NCBI GenBank assembly: GCA_036407035.1
Contig: DASXAA010000168.1
Location: 1-64,000 of the forward strand
Direction: 5' to 3'
Origin: JACVRW01 sp036407035
Lineage (GTDB): Bacteria; Actinomycetota; Thermoleophilia; Solirubrobacterales; Thermoleophilaceae
Length of the DNA stretch: 64,000 nucleotides
A program made the position numbers and the translations under genes. The first letter of the stretch is position 1, and the number at the start of each line of letters is the position of its first letter. Of the stretch, positions 16,884 through 24,550 are shown piece after piece. A model generated the notes under the pieces. The model saw nothing but the letters and a program-made list of their open reading frames with translations. It was not told the origin of the DNA and made no database searches.

Positions 16884-17348
16884 GTGACATTCCCCCTACC
16901 GACGCCGATCGAGGCTGAAACTTCCGAGACCGCCGACTTCGGCGACGCCCTCGAGGAGCTGTTCCGCTCCGTGCTGCGGGCGAGCGGCCGCGGCGTGCCG
17001 GGCGGCCGCACCCAGCTGACGATGTCGCAGTACTGGGTCATGGCGGCCCTCGCGGAGGGGCCGCTCACGGTCAGCGAGGTCGCGCGGGCGGCGCAGGTGG
17101 CCGTCCCGAGCGCCACCCGCGCCCTGCGCGCGCTCCAGCGCCGCGGGTTCGTCAGCCGCCGCGACCACGAGGACGACGGCCGGCTCGTCACCGTGTCGCT
17201 CAGCCCGCGCGGGCGCGCCGTGCTCGGCGAGAAGCAGGAATGGGTCAGGACCCGCCAGCGCGAGATCTTCGAGGGCCTCTCCGCATCCGAGCAGGAGACG
17301 GTCACCGACACGCTGCGGGCGCTCGCCCACGCGATCGGCGAGCTCTGA
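16884..17348 (+). CDS. MarR-family transcriptional regulator
   Basis: A 154-residue winged-helix protein of the MarR family: LTMSQYWVMAAL, then GPLTVSEVARAAQVAVPSAT as recognition region and the wing RRDHEDDGRLVTVSLSPRGRA. MarR dimers bind palindromes and release them on binding a phenolic or similar ligand or on oxidation. The GTG at 16884 was preferred over TTG 16875 because the latter begins right at the edge of the operator. No ribosome site precedes it, so the message may be leaderless. It presumably controls itself, the universal stress gene and the membrane gene behind it. Confidence 0.87.
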   Translation: MTFPLPTPIEAETSETADFGDALEELFRSVLRASGRGVPGGRTQLTMSQYWVMAALAEGPLTVSEVARAAQVAVPSATRALRALQRRGFVSRRDHEDDGRLVTVSLSPRGRAVLGEKQEWVRTRQREIFEGLSASEQETVTDTLRALAHAIGEL

Positions 17349-17349
17349 C

Positions 17350-17376
17350 TGTCACAGGCCGGCACGCGGCCCCGTC
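17350..17376 (+). promoter_or_regulatory. ECF41-type promoter
   Basis: TGTCACA at 17350-17356, exactly 16 bases, then CGTC at 17373-17376. This matches the described ECF41 sigma-factor promoter (TGTCACA-N16-CGTC). It lies 31 bases before the epimerase start, and an ECF41 sigma gene is the next gene, so the module should be autoregulated. Confidence 0.85.
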
Positions 17377-17407
17377 TCACCTCTGAAGCGAGACGAAAGG
17401 AGCAGTC

Positions 17408-18352
17408 ATGAGGATCCTGGTAGCAGGCGCGACCGGAGCGCTCGGAAGGCAGCTCGTACCGCGGCTCGTCGAGCGCGGCCACGAGGTCGTCGGCATGACC
17501 CGGAGCGAGTCGAAGGTGCGGATGGTGCGCGACATGGGCGCCACGCCCGTGGTGGCGGACGCGCTCGACGCGGAGGCCGTCGCCAAGGCCGTGGCGGAGT
17601 CGCGGCCCGACGTGATCGCCCACGAACTGACCGCGATCCCCTCGGGGCTCGACCTGAAGCACTTCGACCGCGACTTCGAGCAGACCAACCGCCTCCGCAC
17701 CGAGGGCACCGACCACCTGCTGTCTGCGGGCCGTGCCGCCGGCGTGCGGAAGTTCGTGGCCCAGAGCTTCGCCGGCTGGCCGTTCGCCCGGACGGGCGGG
17801 CCCGTCAAGAGCGAGGACGACCCGCTCGATCCCGCGCCGCCCGAGGCCATCAGGCAGACGCTCGCGGCGATCCGTCACGTGGAGGAGGCCGTGACCGCGG
17901 CCGACTGGACCGAGGGCATCGTGCTCCGCTACGGCGGCTTCTACGGCCCCGGCACCTCGCTGGACGTGGCCGGCGGCGGCTACGTCGACGCCATCCGGGC
18001 GCGCAAGTTCCCGATCGTCGGCGACGGCGGCGGCGTCTGGTCGTTCGTCCACATCGAGGACGCGGCCGACGCGACCGTCGCGGCGATCGAGCACGGCGAT
18101 CCCGGCATCTACAACATCGTGGACGACGACCCCGCCAAGGTCGCCGACTGGCTGCCCGCCACGGCGAAGGCGCTCGGCGCGAAGCCGCCGCGGCACGTGC
18201 CGCGCTGGGTCGGCCGGCTGGTCGCCGGCGAGCTCGCGACGGTCATGATGACCGACATGCGCGGCGCGTCGAACGCCAAGGCGAAGCGCGAGCTCGGCTG
18301 GCGGCCCAGCCATCGGAGCCTGCGCGACACCTTCGCCGGAGCGGCCGCATGA
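17408..18352 (+). CDS. NAD-dependent epimerase/dehydratase of the ECF41 module
   Basis: A 314-residue extended short-chain dehydrogenase with the nucleotide loop GATGALG close to the N-terminus and a later VLRYGGFYGPGT segment. The YxxxK catalytic pair of classical enzymes is not obvious, so the chemistry is open. ECF41 sigma genes are typically linked to a carboxymuconolactone decarboxylase, oxidoreductase or epimerase gene, and this is the epimerase version. A good ribosome site (AAAGGAG) precedes the ATG, and the stop overlaps the sigma start in ATGA. Confidence 0.88.
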   Translation: MRILVAGATGALGRQLVPRLVERGHEVVGMTRSESKVRMVRDMGATPVVADALDAEAVAKAVAESRPDVIAHELTAIPSGLDLKHFDRDFEQTNRLRTEGTDHLLSAGRAAGVRKFVAQSFAGWPFARTGGPVKSEDDPLDPAPPEAIRQTLAAIRHVEEAVTAADWTEGIVLRYGGFYGPGTSLDVAGGGYVDAIRARKFPIVGDGGGVWSFVHIEDAADATVAAIEHGDPGIYNIVDDDPAKVADWLPATAKALGAKPPRHVPRWVGRLVAGELATVMMTDMRGASNAKAKRELGWRPSHRSLRDTFAGAAA

Positions 18353-19275
18353 CGGACCCCCGCGAGGAGGACCTGCTCGAGGACCTGCGCCCCACGGCCT
18401 TCGCGATCGCCTACCGGATGCTGGGCAGCGTCGCGGAGGCCGAGGACGTGGTGCAGGAGTCGCTCCTGCGCGTGCACGGCGCGCTCGAGCGGGGCGAGCG
18501 GATCGAGTCCCCGCGGGCATACGTGGCGACGGTGGCCACCCGCCTGGCGATCGACCAGCTGCGCTCCGCGCGGGCGCGGCGGGAGACGTACGTGGGCGAG
18601 TGGCTGCCGGAGCCGATCGTCACCGAGCGCGCCGACGACCCCGCGCGCCAGGCCGAGATGGCCGACTCGCTGTCGCTCGCCTTTCTGGTGCTGCTCGAGA
18701 GCCTGTCGCCGGAGCAGCGCGCCGTGCTCCTGCTGCGCGACGTGTTCGACTACGGCTACGACGAGATCGCGACGATCGTCGGCACGAGCCCGGAGAACGC
18801 GCGGCAGCTGGCGGTGCGGGCGCGCCGGCACGTGGAGGAGGGGCGCCCGCGCTTCGACTCGTCCCGGGAGCAGCGCGACGAGCTCGCGCGCCGGTTCTTC
18901 GCAGCGACCCAGGAGGGCGACCTCGAGTCGCTCGAGGCGATGCTCGCCCACGACGTGGTGCTGCAGGGCGACGGCGGCGGCAAGGCGCCCGCGCTCGCCC
19001 GCGCCCTGCACGGGCGCTCGCGGGTGGCCCGCACGCTGGTCGCGTGGTCGCGGGCGGGGGCGCGCATCCCCGGCGTGTCGTTCCGGCTCGCCGTGGTGAA
19101 CGGCCAGCCCGGGGCGGTGATCCGCGACGGCGAGGACAAGGTGATCAGCGTCATGGAGCTCGAGATCGCCGAGGGCCGGGTGCAGGGCATCAGGTCGGTC
19201 GTGAACCCGGACAAGCTGCGGCACATCGGCCCGGTCGCGAGCGTGACCGACCTGCTGCGCCGGCGCCGCAGCTGA
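18349..19275 (+). CDS. ECF41-family RNA polymerase sigma factor
   Basis: A 308-residue extracytoplasmic-function sigma factor. Regions sigma-2 (AYRMLGSVAEAEDVVQESLL) and sigma-4 (SPEQRAVLLLRDVFDYGYDEIA) are followed by a SnoaL-like C-terminal domain. All three ECF41 signatures are visible: WLPEP at about residue 85 in the linker, DGGGK at 208 and NPDKL at 286. In this group the C-terminal domain replaces an anti-sigma factor and both restrains and enables activity. It is translated with the epimerase and recognises the promoter in front of that gene. Confidence 0.92.
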   Translation: MTDPREEDLLEDLRPTAFAIAYRMLGSVAEAEDVVQESLLRVHGALERGERIESPRAYVATVATRLAIDQLRSARARRETYVGEWLPEPIVTERADDPARQAEMADSLSLAFLVLLESLSPEQRAVLLLRDVFDYGYDEIATIVGTSPENARQLAVRARRHVEEGRPRFDSSREQRDELARRFFAATQEGDLESLEAMLAHDVVLQGDGGGKAPALARALHGRSRVARTLVAWSRAGARIPGVSFRLAVVNGQPGAVIRDGEDKVISVMELEIAEGRVQGIRSVVNPDKLRHIGPVASVTDLLRRRRS

Positions 19276-19278
19276 GCG

Positions 19279-20070
19279 TCACATGCGGTCGCGGATCGCC
19301 CACAGGTCCGGGAACACCGGCGCGAAGAGCGTCTTGCGCAGGTAGGCGGCGCCGGGCGACCCGCCGGTCCCGATCTTCTGGCCGATCGTCCGCTCGACCA
19401 TCTTCACGTGGCGGTAGCGCCACTCCTGGAAGCCCTCGTCCATGTCCACGAGCCGCTCGCACACCTGCGCCTCCTCGCCGTCGGCGGCGTACACCTCGAG
19501 CAGGAGCTCCTGCACCTCGGGCGAGGGCTCCCGCGGCTCGCCGACGTCGCGCTCGAGCTCCGCCGCCGGCACGGCCCAGCCGCGGGCGGCGAGGTAGCGC
19601 AGGAGCGAGTCGTAGAGCGGCGGGCGCTCCATCGCCGCCGCGAGGCGGGCGTGCGCCTCGGTGTCACCGGAGTGGTGCGCGACCACGCCCGGATCGCGCC
19701 GGCCGAGCACGACCTCGAGCTCGCGGAACTGGGCCGACTGGAAGCCGCTGCCGCTCTCGAGGCGGTCGCGGAAGCCGGCGAACTCGCGTGGCGTGAGCGT
19801 CTCGAGCACGTCGATCTGCGCGACGACCGTCTTCAGGATCGCGAGCAGGCGGCGCAGCGTGTGGAGCGCGTGCGGGCCGTCGCCCTGCTCGAGCCGCCGC
19901 TGGAGGCCGCCGAGCTCGTGGAGCATCTGCTTGAACCAGAGCTCGTAGACCTGGTGGATGACGATGAAGAGCACCTCGTCGTGCTCCTCGGAGCGCGGGT
20001 GCTGGGCACCGAGCACCTCGTCGAGGTGCAGGTAGGACGAGTAGTTGAGGGGGGCGGAGCCATCACTCAT
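19279..20070 (-). CDS. kynA: Tryptophan 2,3-dioxygenase
   Basis: A 263-residue haem dioxygenase opening the indole ring of tryptophan to N-formylkynurenine. Signatures: NYSSYLHLDEVL, FIVIHQVYELWFKQMLHEL, a SGFQSAQFRELE substrate region and the C-terminal RYRHVKMVERTIGQKIGTGG with the haem-ligand histidine. The length is normal. No kynurenine formamidase or kynureninase lies next to it. It converges with the ECF41 sigma gene with only three bases between the stop codons. Confidence 0.93.
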   Translation of the reverse strand: MSDGSAPLNYSSYLHLDEVLGAQHPRSEEHDEVLFIVIHQVYELWFKQMLHELGGLQRRLEQGDGPHALHTLRRLLAILKTVVAQIDVLETLTPREFAGFRDRLESGSGFQSAQFRELEVVLGRRDPGVVAHHSGDTEAHARLAAAMERPPLYDSLLRYLAARGWAVPAAELERDVGEPREPSPEVQELLLEVYAADGEEAQVCERLVDMDEGFQEWRYRHVKMVERTIGQKIGTGGSPGAAYLRKTLFAPVFPDLWAIRDRM

Positions 20071-20137
20071 GTGCTCCGTGACGGTACCTCGACCGGCTTG
20101 TAAAGTCCCGCTCCGGGTGGGAAGGGGTGTACAAGCC

Positions 20138-21157
20138 TTGCGTTGGATCCTGGCGGCGGCGGGCGTGCTGATGCTGCTCGCGCCGGCGGCCCACGCCGCA
20201 CGCGTCTACCAGGTGAAGGTGCACGACGTCTACGTGCGCAACAAGGCCCGCGGCTACACCATCGGGACGATCTACGCCGGCGAGCAGGTGGTGGTCCAGC
20301 GGCGCACGGGCGCCTGGGGCTACGGCGCCGTGCACGGCTCGTTCCACGGCGTCGGCGGCAGGCCGTGCGCCTGGGTGCAGATCAAGGGTCCGTCGGGCGA
20401 GTATCTGCGCGACACGGGCGGCCGCGCCGCCGCGGAGTGCCCCGCGCCGCCGCCGGAGCTGCACGAGAGCCGGCTGTTCCAGCCGGGGTCGTACTTCAGC
20501 CACATCGGCACCGGCGCGGTGTGGATGTCGCGCGTCGCCCCCTGCCCCAACCCCACCGCCTGGGGCAACTACAACCCGGCGACGCGCCTGATGGGCAACC
20601 CCTACGGCGTGATGCCGGTGGGACGCGGCTTCCAGGTCGACGGCTTCGGGGTGCGGTACCGCACCCGCGACGGCATCGCGGTGATGGTGAAGGACGCGAG
20701 CAACCCGGTGGGCGCGCCGAACTGGTTCTTCATGTTCGCCGACTGCCTCGAGGTCCCGCCCGTGCACATCGGCATGCGCCACGAGCTCGACGCCCCGGAC
20801 CTACCCTGGCTGCCGGGCGGCGACCCCTCGGTCCGGCCGAAGCGGGTCTACAGAAGCAACAGCATGGGCTACTACTACGACTCCGCGGCGCGGCTGCGCT
20901 GGCGCTGGTGGGGGCCGCCCGTCACGAGGGCGAGGGGCGTCGGGCGGTACAACCGCTGCTACCCGTGCGGCGCCGACCGCTACGACACCGAGCCGGGGGC
21001 GCGTGTGGTGCTCTCGCGCCGTGTGGCCGGGAGCTGCAAGGGCTCCACGGCCGTCTTCTACACGCGCGCCCGTGTGACACTGCCGACGCACCGGGGGCCG
21101 CACTTCACGTTCAAGGGCGGGACGACGAACGTGCGGCTGCAGCCGACGTGCGGGTAG
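20138..21157 (+). CDS. Secreted protein with SH3-like N-terminal region
   Basis: A 339-residue exported protein not recognised as a named family. It has a signal peptide (WILAAAGVLMLLAPAAHA) followed by a segment that reads like a bacterial SH3 domain (VHDVYVRNKARGYTIGTIYAGEQV), then a region rich in Tyr, Trp and paired Cys (for example YNRCYPCGADRY), suggesting disulfides outside the cell. The TTG at 20138 was chosen because GGAAGGGG lies about 10 bases upstream and it gives a complete signal peptide; GTG 20117 is an alternative. Its last 47 bases overlap the convergent FAD oxidoreductase gene. Confidence 0.7.
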   Translation: MRWILAAAGVLMLLAPAAHAARVYQVKVHDVYVRNKARGYTIGTIYAGEQVVVQRRTGAWGYGAVHGSFHGVGGRPCAWVQIKGPSGEYLRDTGGRAAAECPAPPPELHESRLFQPGSYFSHIGTGAVWMSRVAPCPNPTAWGNYNPATRLMGNPYGVMPVGRGFQVDGFGVRYRTRDGIAVMVKDASNPVGAPNWFFMFADCLEVPPVHIGMRHELDAPDLPWLPGGDPSVRPKRVYRSNSMGYYYDSAARLRWRWWGPPVTRARGVGRYNRCYPCGADRYDTEPGARVVLSRRVAGSCKGSTAVFYTRARVTLPTHRGPHFTFKGGTTNVRLQPTCG

Positions 21158-22343
21158 GACCCGGCGCCTCGTAGAGGCCGGCGTCCGCGCTCGTCCCCTC
21201 CAGCATCAGCTCGCACACGATCCGCGCCGCCACCCACCCCTGCACGTGGCCGGTGCCGCTGTACGCGCCGAGCGCGAACACGCGGCCGCCGCCCGCCGGC
21301 AGCGGCCCGCACACCGGCAGCCGGTCGGGCCCGTAGCCGACGAGGCCGACCCACCGGTGCGTGACCGGCGCCTCCACCCGGAGCTCCTCGCGCAGGTACC
21401 GGTCGAGCCGCGCCTGCACGGGCTCCGAGAGCACCTCCTCGTCCATCCAGGCCGCCTCGCCGTCGAGGTCCGAGAAGCCGCCGAGCGCGACCCGCCCGTC
21501 CGGCAGCTGGTGCGCATACTCGTAGCCGTAGCGGGCGTAGATCGGGAGCGGCAGGAGACCATCCGCGGCCGGCGCCGTGGCGACCATGTTGAGCCGCTTG
21601 GTGCGCACCGCCCCCGCCGCCGGGGCCAAGGCGGCCAGCCCGCCGTCCACCGCGATCACCACCCGGTCGGCCCGCACCTCGCCGCCGTCGGTCGCCACCA
21701 GGGTCCCGTCGCCGTCGGGCGCCGGCGGCGCCGTCACGCGCGTGCCCTCGGCGATCTCGGCGCCGTCGGCCTCCGCCGCCCGCGCGAGCGCGCGCACCCA
21801 GCGGGCCGGCTGCACCGACCCGTCGTGCACGGTGAGAAGCCCGAGCCGGTGCTCGCGCCGGACCGGCTCCGGCAGCTCGCCGGCCTCCACCAGCTCGCCC
21901 GGGAAGCCGTCCTCGGCCAGCGCGTCGCGGTGTGCGCGGACGTCCGGGGCCTCCTCCTCGTCCATCGCGAGCCTCAGGAGGCCGGTGACGCTGAAGGCGC
22001 CGAGCGCCCCGGCCGCGTCCGCCGCCTCGAGCATCTCGCCCTGCGCGGCGAGCGTGGCCGCGTAGATGCGCGCCGCCCGCTCGCGCCCCCACGCCTCCCG
22101 CATCTCGTTGTACATCGGCGCCGCCCCGGCGATGAAGAACCCGCCGTTGCGCCCGGTGGCGCCGCTCGCCACCGTCCGCCGCTCGACGACCAGCACCGAC
22201 ATCCCGCGCCGCGCCAGCCGCCAGGCGGTCGCGATGCCGCCGATCCCGCCGCCGATGACGCACACCTCGCAGCTGCGCGGCCCGTCGAGCGGGGGCCGCG
22301 CCTCGTAGGGCTCGTCGTGCCAGAGGGGGGTCGTGGCGTCCAA
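21111..22343 (-). CDS. FAD-dependent amine/amino-acid oxidoreductase (DAO family)
   Basis: A 410-residue flavoenzyme of the DAO/glycine-oxidase type. The FAD loop CVIGGGIGGIATAWRLA lies near residues 28-44, GATGRNGGF is the usual second flavin contact, and GYGPDRLPVCGP plus ALGAYSGTGHVQGW form the C-terminal flavin site. It is likely to oxidise an amine or imino acid with oxygen, but the substrate is not inferable. The TTG at 22343 gives the best N-terminus (MDATTPLWHDEPYEAR); no ATG or GTG is available nearby. It overlaps the convergent secreted-protein gene by 47 bases. Confidence 0.83.
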   Translation of the reverse strand: MDATTPLWHDEPYEARPPLDGPRSCEVCVIGGGIGGIATAWRLARRGMSVLVVERRTVASGATGRNGGFFIAGAAPMYNEMREAWGRERAARIYAATLAAQGEMLEAADAAGALGAFSVTGLLRLAMDEEEAPDVRAHRDALAEDGFPGELVEAGELPEPVRREHRLGLLTVHDGSVQPARWVRALARAAEADGAEIAEGTRVTAPPAPDGDGTLVATDGGEVRADRVVIAVDGGLAALAPAAGAVRTKRLNMVATAPAADGLLPLPIYARYGYEYAHQLPDGRVALGGFSDLDGEAAWMDEEVLSEPVQARLDRYLREELRVEAPVTHRWVGLVGYGPDRLPVCGPLPAGGGRVFALGAYSGTGHVQGWVAARIVCELMLEGTSADAGLYEAPGPTRTSAAAARSSSRP

Positions 22344-22409
22344 CCGGGGCGAGCTTACGCGGTGGGCCGTGCGGGTCGCCGGCCGTACCTGTGCTCGACA
22401 AATGGATGA

Positions 22410-22493
22410 CCCATATGGGACTGCCGCCCACTTGAGGTACACAGCCGCCTGCCGATAAGCGGTAGGGACGGCCGCGAACGCGCGCCAGGAAGG
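22410..22493 (+). promoter_or_regulatory. Leader of the prepilin operon with palindrome and hairpin
   Basis: The leader holds the palindrome CCCATATGGG (22410-22419) and a nested hairpin at 22444-22472: GCCG pairs with CGGC outside and CCTGCCG with CGGTAGG inside, loop ATAAG. The ribosome site AGGAAGG (22487-22493) follows. The hairpin with GGGACG behind it is loosely reminiscent of class-I cyclic-di-GMP riboswitches, but their conserved AAA bulges are missing, so this is not claimed as one. Confidence 0.4.
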
Positions 22494-22502
22494 CAAGGGG
22501 TC

Positions 22503-23849
22503 ATAACCGCACGGACGCAACAGATCAGCGCATCGATCCGCCGGCTGCGCCGCCGCCTGCGCGGCGAGCGCGGATCGATGCTGATCGAGGTGATGGTCGG
22601 CGCCCTGATGCTCGCGCTCATCACGACCGCCGTGCTCACGGGCCTCGACGGCGCGCAGGAGACCGGCAGGAAGAACAGGAACCGCTCGGTCGCCGCGACG
22701 CTCGCCCAGCAGGACATCGAGCGGCTGCGCGCGATGCCGGTCACGGCGCTCTCCAACTTCAGTCAGACGCGCACCGTGGACGCGAACGGCGTGAACTACA
22801 CCGTCGCCTCGACGACCGAATGGGTGTCGGACTCCACCGGGGTCATCAGCTGCAGCGACGAGACCGAGCAGGCCGACTACCTGAAGGTCAGCTCGACTGT
22901 GAGCTCCCCCGCCACCGTCAGCCAGCCCGTCGTGGAGACCACGCTGCTCGCCCCGGCAGCCGGCACCGGCGCGGTGGTGGTCCGGCTCACTGACCGCGAC
23001 GGGCTCGTGCGGCCCTCGACCTCCGTCTCCCTCGCCGGAAGCACGTACAGCACCTCGCAAGCGACGAACACGCTCGGCTGCGCGATCTTCGGCGGCGTGC
23101 CGGCGGGCAACTACACCGCACGGGCGCCCGGCGGGCTCGTGTCCTGGGCGAGCGTGAACCCGGCGACCTCCGCCGTGACCGTCGCTACGGGCAAGACCAG
23201 CGTCGTGCAGATGGAGCTCGAGCCGCCGGCGTCGCTGCTCGCGAACTTCGTCAAGCCGTCCGGCGCGCCGGCCGCCCCGACGGCCGCCTGGGGTGTCGTC
23301 TCGGTCGCCCACGCGAAGCTGCCTGGCGGGCGGAAGGTCTTCACCGGCGCAACGGGCACGTCGCTGGCTGCCGACACGCTCTTCCCCCACCACGACGGCT
23401 ACGGCGTGTACGCCGGCGGCTGCAAGGCGAACAATCCCGCGAACTGGGACGCCGACTACTTCCTGCCCGGCGGTCCCGGCTACGTCCAGCTGGACCCGAG
23501 CGACGTGAACAAGCCGGTCAACGTGGTCATGGCGGCGCCGCGCGTGACGGTCCGGCGCTCGTCCGGCAGCGGCGGCTGGACGGCGCACGCGCGATTCGAC
23601 GAGGCGGACGACCCGGCGCTCGGTAGCACCTGCACCACCTCGCGGGCCGGCTTCCAGACGAACAACAGCGGCAGCACCAGCACCAAGAACCTGGACTTCG
23701 CCCTGCCGTTCGGGACCTACGACGTCTGCGCCGACGACAGCTCCAGGAGGAGGACGGTATCGGTCACGCTGAGCCCCACCGACCCGGCGCCGACGCCGGT
23801 GACCGTCGACCTGACCAGCGGCACGAGCAGCGGCAGGTGCCCGACCTGA
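22503..23849 (+). CDS. Prepilin-like protein, PilV type, large
   Basis: The mature N-terminus (SMLIEVMVGALMLALITTAVL) has the prepilin pattern: a basic leader (RRLRRRLRGERG), cleavage after Gly, Glu at position 5 and a hydrophobic helix. The passenger, about 400 residues of Ser/Thr/Gly-rich beta-type sequence with carboxypeptidase-regulatory-like repeats, is far larger than a usual pilin. The first ATG (22578) lies after the cleavage site and cannot be the start. The ribosome site AGGAAGG is followed nine bases later by ATA at 22503, which would give a 25-residue leader. CTG 22545 is another option, so the start remains uncertain. It overlaps the next gene as TGATG. Confidence 0.72.
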   Translation: MTARTQQISASIRRLRRRLRGERGSMLIEVMVGALMLALITTAVLTGLDGAQETGRKNRNRSVAATLAQQDIERLRAMPVTALSNFSQTRTVDANGVNYTVASTTEWVSDSTGVISCSDETEQADYLKVSSTVSSPATVSQPVVETTLLAPAAGTGAVVVRLTDRDGLVRPSTSVSLAGSTYSTSQATNTLGCAIFGGVPAGNYTARAPGGLVSWASVNPATSAVTVATGKTSVVQMELEPPASLLANFVKPSGAPAAPTAAWGVVSVAHAKLPGGRKVFTGATGTSLAADTLFPHHDGYGVYAGGCKANNPANWDADYFLPGGPGYVQLDPSDVNKPVNVVMAAPRVTVRRSSGSGGWTAHARFDEADDPALGSTCTTSRAGFQTNNSGSTSTKNLDFALPFGTYDVCADDSSRRRTVSVTLSPTDPAPTPVTVDLTSGTSSGRCPT

Positions 23850-24550
23850 TGACCGCGTGCCTTCGCCGGCTCCGCTCGGACGAGTCCGGCTTCACGCTCG
23901 TGGAGCTCCTGGCCGCGATGTCGATCGGCCTCGTGGTCCTCATGGGCGCGTTCCTGCTGCTCGACCACGCGACCGCGACGTCCGCCGACGTCTCCTACCG
24001 CCAGGACGCGACCCAGCGCGGGCGCCAGGCCATGGAGTCGATGACGCGCGACCTGCGCTCGGTCATCTGCTTCGGCAACGCGTCGGGCCCGATCGTGTCC
24101 GGCAACGCGACGGGCGTGGCGTTCACCAGCGACCTGACCGGGAACGACAACGCGGTCCAGAAGCGCGAGCTGGCGTACGACGCCGCCGCCGGCACCATCA
24201 CCGAGCGGGTCTACGCCAGCGCCGGGGCCTATCCCAATTTCACGTTCGGCTCCACGCCGATCGGCAGCCGCCTGCTCCTGTCGCGCGTCGGCAAGGCGAT
24301 CGTGAGCGGTCAGTCGCAGAGCGTCTTCCGCTACTTCGAGTTCACCCCGGGCGGCGCCCAGGGCGACCTCCGGGAGCTGCCGGACGCCAACGGCGAGAAC
24401 GCGCGCCGTGTCGTGCTCGTGCGGATCACCTTCTTCGCGAAGCCGGACCGGGTGAACCCGGCCGACCGGGACGCCACGACCTTCACCAGCGACGTCTACA
24501 TCCGGATCGTCGATCCGACCAGGCCGACGGAGGGCCCGACATGCATCTAA
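23849..24550 (+). CDS. Prepilin-like protein, PilW type
   Basis: A 233-residue protein with a textbook type IV prepilin start: short basic leader, then G|FTLVELLAAMSIGLVVLMGAFLLL, including Glu5. This makes it a substrate for the prepilin peptidase/methylase. The body looks like the minor pilin PilW/GspJ type (RGRQAMESMTRDLRSVICF). The ATG overlaps the upstream stop (TGATG) and its own end overlaps the next gene by 10 bases, so all three proteins are made in a coupled way. GTG 23837 is a less likely start. No peptidase, motor ATPase or platform gene lies in this window. Confidence 0.87.
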   Translation: MTACLRRLRSDESGFTLVELLAAMSIGLVVLMGAFLLLDHATATSADVSYRQDATQRGRQAMESMTRDLRSVICFGNASGPIVSGNATGVAFTSDLTGNDNAVQKRELAYDAAAGTITERVYASAGAYPNFTFGSTPIGSRLLLSRVGKAIVSGQSQSVFRYFEFTPGGAQGDLRELPDANGENARRVVLVRITFFAKPDRVNPADRDATTFTSDVYIRIVDPTRPTEGPTCI

